Assembly: GCA_024276305.1 (NCBI GenBank)
Contig: JAJRXK010000093.1
Location: 1-64,000 of the forward strand
DNA from: Candidatus Krumholzibacteriota bacterium
Lineage (GTDB): Bacteria > Krumholzibacteriota > Krumholzibacteriia > JAJRXK01
Length of the DNA: 64,000 nucleotides
Reading direction: 5' to 3'
Part shown: one piece after another, positions 52,597-61,822 of the stretch
How the letters are laid out: every line of letters begins with the position of its first letter
Numbering within the stretch: the first letter of the stretch is position 1
The notes under the pieces: generated by a model
Database searches by the model: none
What the model was told of the DNA's origin: nothing
Seen by the model: the letters and a program-made list of their open reading frames with translations, nothing else
Position numbers and translations under genes: made by a program

Positions 52597-55500
52597 ATGA
52601 TTCGTCCCATCCTCACCCGCTGGACCATTCTGGGCATCGTCCTTCTTCTCTCGACTCCGGCCCACTCCATCCCCATCTCCGCATCACCGATCCGAGCGGA
52701 GACGAGCTCGGCCCGCACCTGGATCAGCAGCCGCCACGAGACCGGCGACGCTTCGGCCAAGGCCGCCGTCGACTCCTTCTACCTCTACGGCGGGCCGGGC
52801 ACCCTCCAGGGAAAGTTCTTCGAAGCCCTCAACTCCTCTCCCACTAGCTGGACCGGTGTCGATCGCACCGACCAGCCGATCTACTGGCAGGTCTCGACCT
52901 TCAACGCCGAGACCCTCGCGAACCACGGAGCGGGCAACCATGCCGCCTGGTGCGGTCAGAGCGCAGCCCAGCAGCCAGGTTGGGCCACAGGACCGGGCTA
53001 CGGCAAGCGTTGGAATCAGACTCTCCTCTTCGAGAGTCCCGCCCTCGCCGATCCCAGTGCGGGACAGACCGTGAGCCTGGACTTCGTATTCCACTACGAC
53101 ACCGAAACGGCCTACGATTTCTTCAGCGTCGAAAGGGATTCCTCGGGAAGCTGGGTCGAAGCCATGTCCATCTCGGGGACCGACCGCGATGCTTCCGACG
53201 CATTCCCTGCGCCCGGCGTCCGCTATTCTGCGGTGGCCCAGCGCGCGCTGACCTATGCCGGGGGAGACTACGGAGGAAGTGGAGGCGACCGAATCCGACT
53301 ACGACTGCGGTTCCGCTCTGACTTCGGCTACGATGACGAAGATGGTCGATTCGATTCGGTGGCCGGCGCGGTCCAGGTCGACGACATCGCGGTGACCTGG
53401 TCCGATGGGAGCGACTTCGAGGACTTCGAGAGCGGAGACTTCTCCGGATCGTGGCGTCCCCAGAAGCCTCCCTTTGTCGGCGATTTCTCCCGGATGTGGC
53501 CCCAGTTCCGGGACTACGGCCTCGATCTCTGCCATGAGAACCTGAGCTCGGTGGTGGGCTTCGTCGATGCGGGGCAGGTGGTCCGCAATGCCGCCAGCGC
53601 TGCGGACATTCCCGGCTATCCCACGTCTACCGGGGGTGAGACCTCCGCCACCGCCGCTTCCACCCTCGGAGGCTGGGTGGTCAATTACCACGGTGGGTTG
53701 AGCCAAGTCCTCGGCCCTCGGAACGAACTCCCGCTCTCGAACGAAGTCTGGAGTCCGGAGATTCTCTGGGATCTCCCCGGTACCGCCGACGACGGCCCGG
53801 AGGTTTCGGGAGTCCTTCTTCGTTTTTCGGTATGGGCCGATCTTCCCTTCGAGAACGGTCTCTTCTACCTCTGGCATATACGAACATCGCCCGATGGCCT
53901 GAACTGGTCCCCGTGGGTCCACGACTGGACGATCTACTTCGACGAGGGATTCCCCCACTGGGTCTCCCGCGAATTCGATGTCTCGGCGATGCTTTCCCGG
54001 CCCTTCGAGCGAATCCAAGTCGCGCTGGGAGTCATCGAATCCGTCTTCGGTGGAACCATCGGTGACGACGCCACCGCCTCTCCGCTCTTCGACAACGTGG
54101 CGCTCCTGAAGTATCGCCTCCAAGGCCCGGTGATCTCCGCCCGAGAGAGGCACCTCGCCAACGACGGATTCCCTGTCTCGGGAGAGATCGACGTGAGCAC
54201 CACGGCCGCGCGCGACGCCTTGGATATCCCCTTCGACATGGCGGCGAATGTCGCCTCTGGGAATTCTCCGGTGGATGCCGGCGATTCCGTCGTCGTGAAG
54301 GCCGTGGCCCAGATTCCCGGCACCACGCTGGCTGACCTGCGGATGGTCTGGATCCTCGACCGCAATCCTCTCTTCGAAGATGCGATTCGGACGCCCCCCT
54401 CGAGGTCCGTCGACCAGAATGTCGTCCTCGGACCCACGCAGTGGTCGGGAGAGGTCCTCGCCTCCCCCTCCGCCGCATCGCAACCCGACGAATCCAGCTT
54501 CGACCTCCCCGATCAGGATTTCTTGTACCCCGGAGATGTCCTGCGCTACTACTTCCGAGCCACCGACAGCGATGGACGCGTGTCCACCCTTCCTTCGAAC
54601 ACAACCGGCTTCTCGGACGAAAAGGGCTACGATCGTGTGTTCACGATCCACGGCCTGCCTTCGATCACCGATGCCGCCGGAGCTCAACCTTCGATCCTGG
54701 CGTGGATCGACTTCGGACATCGCGAAGGTGAAGCCGAAGTCCTCACCGCATTTCGGCAACTCGACCTCGTCGAAGGCCGGGACATCGACCTCTACACCAC
54801 CATGGCCGCAGAGAGGAGACTCTCGAATGGGTTGGGATCTGCCGGAGTCCACGGCGCGACCGCGGCCCAGCTCGACGGCTACACCACCCTCCTCTACTTC
54901 GCCGGAGAATTGGACGGCACCATTCTTGGAGACGGTGGACATTCCTTCCCCTACACCAGGCCCGATGACATCGGACTTCTCACCGCCTGGCGAGACCTGG
55001 CCGGGGCACGCAGCATCCTCTTCTTCGGAGACAATGTGTCGAGTTCGCTTTCCGCGCCGGGAAGTGCGGGCTCGGCCTTTCTCGAGACCGTGATGGGAGT
55101 CGAGGTCGTCGGTCAAGACATCACCCGTGCCATCAACGGATGGAGAATCCCCGACGTGCGACCGGTGGTCGCGACCAGTTTTTCCACGAACTTCCTTCTG
55201 ACCGGAAACTGCCCCGACAACAACAGTTTCGATGTGATCAAGCCCCTCGTGGGCTCGGTGACCGGGCATCGATTCTGGGATCCCAGGACGAACTCCGCCT
55301 ATCTCACCAACAACATCTCTGCTTCGGTGATCTACGACACCTCGAGTTCATGGCCCGCCCTGGACCGCAAGCTCTCCATCACCTTCCCCTTCAGTTTCCG
55401 CAGCGTTCAGCTCCCCATGCGCAAGGCCGCAGTCAATGCCTCCCCCCGAGTCTGGCTCCTGAGCGAGGCGCTCGACTTCGCGGGGATCTGCTGTCTGTGG

Positions 55501-55806
55501 GGAAGTCCCGACCCAGTGGCCACGCCCGCTGCTCCCGAACGCAGTCTCGCCATCTTCCCCAATCCCTTCAACCCCGTCACGACCCTTCGATTCACCGGCC
55601 TGCGAACGGGAGACGAGGGATTCGTGCGCATCTACAACCCCCGCGGACAACTCGTGGTCACGCTCCACCAGGGAACGTTCACCCATTCGACCTTCCTGTG
55701 GGATGGAACCAATGCCGAAGGACGCAGTGTGGCCAGCGGGATCTACATGGTCGAGGCACAGGCCGGGGACTTCCACCAGATCACCAAAATCGCATTGCTG
55801 AAATGA
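52597..55806 (+). CDS. Large secreted protein with FlgD-like/NPFNP C-terminal sorting-type domain
   Basis: Signal peptide; C-terminus IFPNPFNPVTTLRFTG...VRIYNPRGQLVVTLHQG...SVASGIYMVEAQAGDFHQITKIALLK. Confidence 0.75.
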   Translation: MIRPILTRWTILGIVLLLSTPAHSIPISASPIRAETSSARTWISSRHETGDASAKAAVDSFYLYGGPGTLQGKFFEALNSSPTSWTGVDRTDQPIYWQVSTFNAETLANHGAGNHAAWCGQSAAQQPGWATGPGYGKRWNQTLLFESPALADPSAGQTVSLDFVFHYDTETAYDFFSVERDSSGSWVEAMSISGTDRDASDAFPAPGVRYSAVAQRALTYAGGDYGGSGGDRIRLRLRFRSDFGYDDEDGRFDSVAGAVQVDDIAVTWSDGSDFEDFESGDFSGSWRPQKPPFVGDFSRMWPQFRDYGLDLCHENLSSVVGFVDAGQVVRNAASAADIPGYPTSTGGETSATAASTLGGWVVNYHGGLSQVLGPRNELPLSNEVWSPEILWDLPGTADDGPEVSGVLLRFSVWADLPFENGLFYLWHIRTSPDGLNWSPWVHDWTIYFDEGFPHWVSREFDVSAMLSRPFERIQVALGVIESVFGGTIGDDATASPLFDNVALLKYRLQGPVISARERHLANDGFPVSGEIDVSTTAARDALDIPFDMAANVASGNSPVDAGDSVVVKAVAQIPGTTLADLRMVWILDRNPLFEDAIRTPPSRSVDQNVVLGPTQWSGEVLASPSAASQPDESSFDLPDQDFLYPGDVLRYYFRATDSDGRVSTLPSNTTGFSDEKGYDRVFTIHGLPSITDAAGAQPSILAWIDFGHREGEAEVLTAFRQLDLVEGRDIDLYTTMAAERRLSNGLGSAGVHGATAAQLDGYTTLLYFAGELDGTILGDGGHSFPYTRPDDIGLLTAWRDLAGARSILFFGDNVSSSLSAPGSAGSAFLETVMGVEVVGQDITRAINGWRIPDVRPVVATSFSTNFLLTGNCPDNNSFDVIKPLVGSVTGHRFWDPRTNSAYLTNNISASVIYDTSSSWPALDRKLSITFPFSFRSVQLPMRKAAVNASPRVWLLSEALDFAGICCLWGSPDPVATPAAPERSLAIFPNPFNPVTTLRFTGLRTGDEGFVRIYNPRGQLVVTLHQGTFTHSTFLWDGTNAEGRSVASGIYMVEAQAGDFHQITKIALLK

Positions 55807-55845
55807 GGAATCCAGGCCGGAGGGCGATCGAAGCCTAGTGCCGAG

Positions 55846-58374
55846 CTACTCGGGACCCGGCCGCACGAGGTTCGGATCGAGGTCGCGGGCCCGCCGTAAG
55901 AGCTGGCGCGCCCGATCTTCGTCGCCTGCGCTTCCCACGGCCATGGCCAACTGATACAGAGCGATGGCATGGTCCGGCTGAAGCTCGAGGACCTGTTCGT
56001 AGAGAGGGATCGCGTCCTCGAAGCGCCCGAGCCGGTGGTACAGACTCCCCAAGCTCAGTAACAAGGACACATCTTCGGGAGCCAGCTCTCGAGCTCGTTT
56101 GAACTGGCGCAGAGCGGCGTTGCTGTGTCCCATCTCCGCATTGAGATTGGCGAGCATCGCGTAGCCATCGGGAGAGTTGGGCCGGAGGAGGACGAGCTCT
56201 TCGAAACTCCGGCGGGCTCCTTCCCGATCTCCGGTCATGGCCTGAGCCACTCCGAGATTGCCGAGGATCGCCGGGTCGTCGGGACGCAATGTCGCGAGCT
56301 CTCGCAGCACGACGAGTGCTCGGCCGGCCTTTCCCAGTTTCAGATCGATCCCCGCTTGCTCCGCCCGCACTTCCGTCACCGGTCCGGCTCGGTCGAGAAA
56401 AGCCCCGAGACGGCGCCGAGCTCCCCGAAGATCTCCGCGAGTCTGGTCCATTCCCGCCAAGCGCAGGACCGATTCGCGGTGGAGGGGATCGAGTGAGAGG
56501 GTCCGCTCGAATTCCCGCCGCGCCCGGGACGAATCTCCTTCTTCTTCGGCCACCATCCCCCGGTAGAAGTGAGCCGTGGCGAGGCGATCGTCCAGCTCCA
56601 ATGCCCGGTCCAGGGACGCGATCCCCACGGCCCGGTGATCCGAACGGTATTGGGCAAAGCCCAGCCCCGCCCATCCCATGGCCCAGTCCTCACGAAGCTC
56701 GATTCCCTGGCCGAAGACTTCGGCGGCCTCAGCATCCCTTCCCGCGTGGCCGAGGGCGAGGCCATAGTCCTCGATCACCTCCAGATTCGTGGGCGCTTCC
56801 TCTCGCAATTGGGCGTAGACCGCGAGAGCCGCGTCGAAGTCTCCGGCCAGGGCGTGGACCTGGGCCAGATTCAGCTTCGCCTCGAAGTGGTCGGGACGGA
56901 CTTCGAGTTGCCTCCGCAGCACCTCGGCCGCACGGTCGTATTCCCCCTGTTGCTGATAGACCACGGCCAGATTGATGGCGTTCTCGGCGGCCATGGCTTC
57001 ACCGGACGATTCTCCTGCACCTTCCGAAGTCCCATCCCCACCGGAGATGTAGCCCAGAGATCGCAACATCTCTTCGAGCTGTCTTCCCGATTCGGCATCC
57101 GCAGCTACCATCTCTCCGCGCTTCCAAGGGCCGGTCTCGTAGGTGTCGACCACAGATTGCGGATGGGCCCTCAGGTAGCCCTCCGAAAAGGCCTGCCTCA
57201 ACACCTGTCCGCGCATGTCCTGCGCCACCGGCAATCCCAATAGATAGAGCGCGGTGGGAGTGATGTCGTAGATGCTCGCACCTCGAAGCTCCAAACCCTG
57301 GGGGATGGCTGGGCCGGAGATCACCACGATTCCGTCGTTAATGTGAGAGGCGTCGGCGCGATCCACCGAGAACTCGGTCTCACGAAGGCGCTCCTCACCT
57401 TGGCGAAAACCGTGGTCGGAGACGACCATCACCGTGGTGCGAGGGCCTCGCCTGGCCAGGATCTCCCCGAGAAGCTCGTCCTGATATTCCCAGTATCCCT
57501 CCACCGCGTCCCGGAATGCCTCGTAATCCACCGCGTCGATCCAAGGTGATCGAGGCGGCATGTACTGGCCGAAGAGATGCTCCACCGCGTCGGTTCCCTC
57601 GTAGTAGAGGGCGAAGAAATCGGGACGCCGCCGGCTCAGCGCTTCGAGAGCGACATCGGTGTAGCCCCGAGCGGTGGCGATCGCCTGTCGCAGATGGGGG
57701 ATAGGGCCGCCGAAGGGACCGCGCGCGGCATCGAAGCCCAGTCGCGCCGCCGGCAGATGGACCATGCGCTGGAGCGTCTCGGCGGACAAGGCCTGGGGAT
57801 CGGGCATGGTCTCGAGCACCCAGGGCTCCCAGCTCGAGGGCCACACCTTGGCGCCACCTTCGACCGGACGGCCGCTCACTCCGAAAGAGTGCCATCCCAC
57901 GTAGTCGCTCACCAAGAATCCGCGGACGGGCTCCACCGGCCAGGTCGCCCACCAGCCGACGACTCCCACCTCGAGCTGCGCCTCCGAGGCGATGGTCCAC
58001 AGAGCGCGGACCTTCCGGTTCCAGCTGCTGATGGGAATCTTCTCTCCGGTCGGCGAGTCGGTCATGAACCAGGTGATCCCATGATCATCGGCAGACTTGC
58101 CCGTGGCCATACTGGTCCAGAGAATCGGCGAGAGCATCGGCTTGTCACTGCGAAGCCGGCCGAAGGCTCCCTCGCGACGGAGCTGTGCGAGATGCGGCAA
58201 TCGGCCGGCTGCGATCATGGGATCGAGGAGGTCCCAATCGGCCCCATCGAGTCCCACCAACCACACTTCGTCGCGATCTTCGGTCCCCGCGCAGGCACCC
58301 AGCTGCAGAGACAGAGCGCCGAGAGTGACCACGAGGACGGCCCGCATCACAGACGCCAAGGAGAAGGAACGCAT
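55846..58374 (-). CDS. Alkaline phosphatase-superfamily (type I phosphodiesterase-like) lipoprotein fused to TPR repeats
   Basis: Lipobox LQLGACAG; VWLVGLDGADWDLLDPMIAAGRLPHLAQLRREGA, TVMVVSDHGFRQGEER; C-terminal TPRs. Confidence 0.85.
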   Translation of the reverse strand: MRSFSLASVMRAVLVVTLGALSLQLGACAGTEDRDEVWLVGLDGADWDLLDPMIAAGRLPHLAQLRREGAFGRLRSDKPMLSPILWTSMATGKSADDHGITWFMTDSPTGEKIPISSWNRKVRALWTIASEAQLEVGVVGWWATWPVEPVRGFLVSDYVGWHSFGVSGRPVEGGAKVWPSSWEPWVLETMPDPQALSAETLQRMVHLPAARLGFDAARGPFGGPIPHLRQAIATARGYTDVALEALSRRRPDFFALYYEGTDAVEHLFGQYMPPRSPWIDAVDYEAFRDAVEGYWEYQDELLGEILARRGPRTTVMVVSDHGFRQGEERLRETEFSVDRADASHINDGIVVISGPAIPQGLELRGASIYDITPTALYLLGLPVAQDMRGQVLRQAFSEGYLRAHPQSVVDTYETGPWKRGEMVAADAESGRQLEEMLRSLGYISGGDGTSEGAGESSGEAMAAENAINLAVVYQQQGEYDRAAEVLRRQLEVRPDHFEAKLNLAQVHALAGDFDAALAVYAQLREEAPTNLEVIEDYGLALGHAGRDAEAAEVFGQGIELREDWAMGWAGLGFAQYRSDHRAVGIASLDRALELDDRLATAHFYRGMVAEEEGDSSRARREFERTLSLDPLHRESVLRLAGMDQTRGDLRGARRRLGAFLDRAGPVTEVRAEQAGIDLKLGKAGRALVVLRELATLRPDDPAILGNLGVAQAMTGDREGARRSFEELVLLRPNSPDGYAMLANLNAEMGHSNAALRQFKRARELAPEDVSLLLSLGSLYHRLGRFEDAIPLYEQVLELQPDHAIALYQLAMAVGSAGDEDRARQLLRRARDLDPNLVRPGPE

Positions 58375-58542
58375 CGGCGATTCACCTGGGGGAGGGTGCG
58401 GAATCCAGACCACCTGCGGTGGACCCTCGGAGCATCCGGGATCCTCTCTCCTACGGCAAGAGTGAGGAGGAGGTTCGGAGTGTCCCTTGCCATTTCTCGC
58501 CGCCATCGGGTAATCCTTCTTCACCCCCTCGAGGAGCTCTCC

Positions 58543-59265
58543 ATGTGGAAGACCGCGACCCTGCGCCGCCTGCACCGCCGCCTGGGCCTGTTCATCGGCA
58601 TTCAGGTACTGCTGTGGGTCTCCACCGGAATCTACTTCGCGTGGACCGACATCGATGAGATTCACGGGGACCATTTGCGCGGTCCCGCCTCCCAAATCGA
58701 CTTCGATGAGAACTGGATCTCTCCCTCACGGGCCGCCACGACCCTCGGGCCGGCCTATCGCAATCTGGCCGGCCTCGAACTCGTGCGAATCGCGGGATCT
58801 ACCTTCTACCAGCTCCATTCGGCCCAGGAGCCCGGCCGGATGGCTTTGGTCGATGTGCACACCGGCGTCGTGCGCCCTCCCCTCGACCGCAACGAGGCCA
58901 TGGACCTCGCCCGGGAACACTTCGTCCCCGACGGCCGCATCGTGAACGCGGTCCTTCTCGAGAGCGCCGATGTGGGCGCGCACCACGAATACCGAGGCGG
59001 ATCACTTCCCGCCTGGAGAGTCGAATTCGATCATCCTTCCAAAGTGCATGTCTACGTGAGTGCCGAAGGTGGCGAGGTCACCAAGTTTCGGACCCGCAAA
59101 TGGCGTATCTTCGACTTTCTCTGGATGCTGCACACCATGGACTACCTGGGGCGCGACGACATCAACAACCCCCTGTTGCGCAGCGCTTCACTTCTGGCTC
59201 TGCTGTTGGTGATCACGGGATTCTGGTTGTGGCGCAGGACTCACCGTCCCCGATCTCGGGGCTGA
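58543..59265 (+). CDS. PepSY domain membrane protein
   Basis: LRRLHRRLGLFIGIQVLLWVSTGIYFAW...AWRVEFDHPSKVHVYVSAEGGEVTKFRTRKWRIFDFLWMLHTMDY. Confidence 0.85.
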   Translation: MWKTATLRRLHRRLGLFIGIQVLLWVSTGIYFAWTDIDEIHGDHLRGPASQIDFDENWISPSRAATTLGPAYRNLAGLELVRIAGSTFYQLHSAQEPGRMALVDVHTGVVRPPLDRNEAMDLAREHFVPDGRIVNAVLLESADVGAHHEYRGGSLPAWRVEFDHPSKVHVYVSAEGGEVTKFRTRKWRIFDFLWMLHTMDYLGRDDINNPLLRSASLLALLLVITGFWLWRRTHRPRSRG

Positions 59266-60032
59266 TCTTCGAGTTTCCGCAGAAAGAGCCTCACCGCCGA
59301 CCAGGTCGAATCCACCTTGGCTTCGACCCGCGACTCCACCAACATCGACGCACCGTGGACCGCGGGGTTGGCCACGAAGACTTGGTGACCCTGCTGACGA
59401 AAGAGCCGCATTTGGCGCTTCACCGCGTCGTATCGCATCTCCTGCTGAGGTCGGGCGACGAAGACCGGTACCTCGATCGCTCCGGAGAGTTCTTCTCCGC
59501 TGCACTTGGTCAACGGCCCCCCGGTCGCTGGCGAGAAGGAGAGCACGCCAGCTAGCATCGGAGGCCGAGCGGCCGCCAAGCGCAGCACCAGGGCTGCACT
59601 ATAGCTGCTGCCCACGATCACCAGCGGCCGATGCGGGCGAAGGGCATGCACATAGGCGTAGGCCGCCTCGAGGTCGGGATAAGCCTCGCAGTATCCCGAC
59701 GACACTCCCAACTGCTCGACCGTTTGATTGATGCCACCGAATTGCCGTCCTCCGCTGCGCTGATCCACCACGAAGACCTCGTAGCCCTCTCGATTGAGGT
59801 GGTGTGCGATGGGAGCGTATTCGCCTCGCCCATCTCCACGAGCCTGGTGGAAACAGAGGATCAATTCTTGGTGCCGAAGTTGGACCGGCGAGTAGAGATA
59901 GCCAAAGAGTTGGACCCCGTCGCCCGCCGTGAATCGGTGTTCCTGAGGAGAATCCGCAGTGTCGGCCAGGGCCGGGCCCGCGAGGACCGCAATCCAGAGG
60001 GGCCAGAGCCAGACTTGGGGAGTGCGGCCCAT
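59241..60032 (-). CDS. Secreted alpha/beta hydrolase
   Basis: Signal peptide; LILCFHQARGDGRGEYAPIAHHLNREGYEVFVVDQRSGG...LVIVGSSYSAALVLRLAA. Confidence 0.8.
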   Translation of the reverse strand: MGRTPQVWLWPLWIAVLAGPALADTADSPQEHRFTAGDGVQLFGYLYSPVQLRHQELILCFHQARGDGRGEYAPIAHHLNREGYEVFVVDQRSGGRQFGGINQTVEQLGVSSGYCEAYPDLEAAYAYVHALRPHRPLVIVGSSYSAALVLRLAAARPPMLAGVLSFSPATGGPLTKCSGEELSGAIEVPVFVARPQQEMRYDAVKRQMRLFRQQGHQVFVANPAVHGASMLVESRVEAKVDSTWSAVRLFLRKLEDQPRDRGR

Positions 60033-61282
60033 CACCCTCCCATCATGGGAGCCAGAAACAGCTGCGTCCCATTCGAGTCGAAGTCGATGCGAGCCGTGCC
60101 ATTCTGGAAGGGGCGCTCGTAGCGAACTCCTCCTCCCGGCAAGTCCAGACGCTGGAGGGCACCGGTCGGCATGCCCAAATCGACCCCGACCGGGTCGCGT
60201 CCCCAGTAGTCGCCCCAACGGCTGCTCCGGTTCACGTAGGGAAGACCCGTGAGCAGACTCGCGACCCTCCGGAAACGGACGTCCCCCACTCGGAAGGGGG
60301 CCTCCGACTCCAGCAAACTCCAGATCCTGCCGCGGCGGGGAGTGAGGCGATTCCGAGAGTGGTCGATGGCCATCTCCAGACCGAAGAGATCGGTGTAACC
60401 CCAAACCGTCCGCGGGAAATGCTGATAGACGATGCCCGCCATGAGTCCTGCCGCCTCTTCATCTCGGATTCCCAAGTCGCCGTTTGCCACCTGGACCAGG
60501 CCCGGTCCGAAGCGTCCTTGGAGTTCACGCAGGAGTTCGCGCTGCCATTGCCGCCAAATCGCGATGTCATCGGGGTCGGACTGTGCCCCCACTCCGTCGT
60601 GGTCGAGGTCCACATCTTCCGTCGTCCCCGCGACCGGTCCATCGGGATAGAGCCAGGGAGAAGTGGACATGTACTCGTGGTAGAAGCCGTCGATCGCCCC
60701 AGGGTACTTCTGGGCATAACGTGCGATCATGTTCACATGTTCGACCAGCAGCTCCCGGCTCATCGAAGTGCCGCCATCGGTGGGATCGATCATCTGCGAC
60801 TGAGACCACATCATCGCCGGTTCTCCGGCCAAGGTCTCCAGCAGATGAGGAGCCCAGAGATCTCCCTGCTCCGCCGCGAAGGGGAAGAGAGCTCGGACTT
60901 CTGGATCGTCCCAGGCCTGGTGTCGAGCCAGAACTTGATGCAGGCCCAGCACGATGACATCGGGGTTGAGGCGACGAATCCGGGCGATGTTCGCCGCGCC
61001 ATCGTCGGTGAAGATCGCGGTCAGCGACAATACGATCACATCAAAACTCGCCATGTCCTCGATGTGCTCGGCCATGAAGTCGTTGCGAAGAATATTGCTG
61101 CTTCGGTCTTCATAGGCTTGGGAGGGGAGATCCGGTGGCGAGGGCTCGAAGGTCGGAACCTGCGGCGCAGGGACGATCTCCAGAGGCGGATCATCCACCG
61201 GCTGGGTCGTGCAACCCATCGCCGTCACCGCGACGAGGACCAGGATCGCCAGGGGGCACTTCGTGACCGAGTGACTCTGCAT
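60032..61282 (-). CDS. Lipoprotein, putative glycoside-hydrolase-like TIM-barrel
   Basis: Lipobox AVTAMGCTTQ; NPDVIVLGLHQVL, GAIDGFYHEYMSTSPWLYPDG, DLDHDGVGAQSDPDDIAIWRQWQRELLRELQGRFG. Confidence 0.6.
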   Translation of the reverse strand: MQSHSVTKCPLAILVLVAVTAMGCTTQPVDDPPLEIVPAPQVPTFEPSPPDLPSQAYEDRSSNILRNDFMAEHIEDMASFDVIVLSLTAIFTDDGAANIARIRRLNPDVIVLGLHQVLARHQAWDDPEVRALFPFAAEQGDLWAPHLLETLAGEPAMMWSQSQMIDPTDGGTSMSRELLVEHVNMIARYAQKYPGAIDGFYHEYMSTSPWLYPDGPVAGTTEDVDLDHDGVGAQSDPDDIAIWRQWQRELLRELQGRFGPGLVQVANGDLGIRDEEAAGLMAGIVYQHFPRTVWGYTDLFGLEMAIDHSRNRLTPRRGRIWSLLESEAPFRVGDVRFRRVASLLTGLPYVNRSSRWGDYWGRDPVGVDLGMPTGALQRLDLPGGGVRYERPFQNGTARIDFDSNGTQLFLAPMMGG

Positions 61283-61822
61283 GGCGGTCTTCCTTCGTGG
61301 TCGCCGATCTGGGCATGATCGGGCGCGATGGGGAGCAACCTGGAATCAAGGAGCAATCGCCGAATCGGACTGCACGAATCGTTCCAGGGGACGGGGTGAG
61401 GACCCCTTCCCCCCGACTCTCGCAGGGCAAAGCATGCTTCCCCTGCACCCAGAATAGTCGGAAGAGGAGGCCGACGCGATCGGAGGCTGGATCCTGTTCG
61501 ACGACCGCCTGAGAATCAGTGCTCGTGAGCTTGTAGCCTAGGCAACCAGAGCATTGGCGGGCGGAGTCGAATTGCGCCACAGAACCACAGCGAACTCAAG
61601 TCGCCCCCGTCCTCTGATTCTGTTCGGTGTAGCCATACTCATAACCCTCTGGAGACTCGAGTCCCACGCGAACGCTGTGTGAATCCAGCTGTTGAACCAG
61701 GCCGCGTGACGCGCTAGCCTGACAATCCGCATCCGGAGACTGCGTCAGAGAATTGCCACAAGATCCGGGACGGGACCTCATTTTGTGATCTTACAATACT
61801 AGCAAGGATCCTGCAGCGCGGC

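Noticed and set aside
53299-55269. 656-aa minus-strand ORF antisense to the large secreted protein
   Set aside because: Shadow ORF, rich in G/R/E/D with no domain signature; the sense ORF has a signal peptide and C-terminal sorting domain.
57577-58542. N-terminal extension of the PepSY protein ORF
   Set aside because: Antisense to the phosphodiesterase-TPR gene; the conserved protein starts at 58543.
61787-61797. Possible sigma-70 -10 box TACAAT upstream of the 61823 ORF
   Set aside because: No acceptable -35 at 16-18 nt spacing, so not reported as a promoter.
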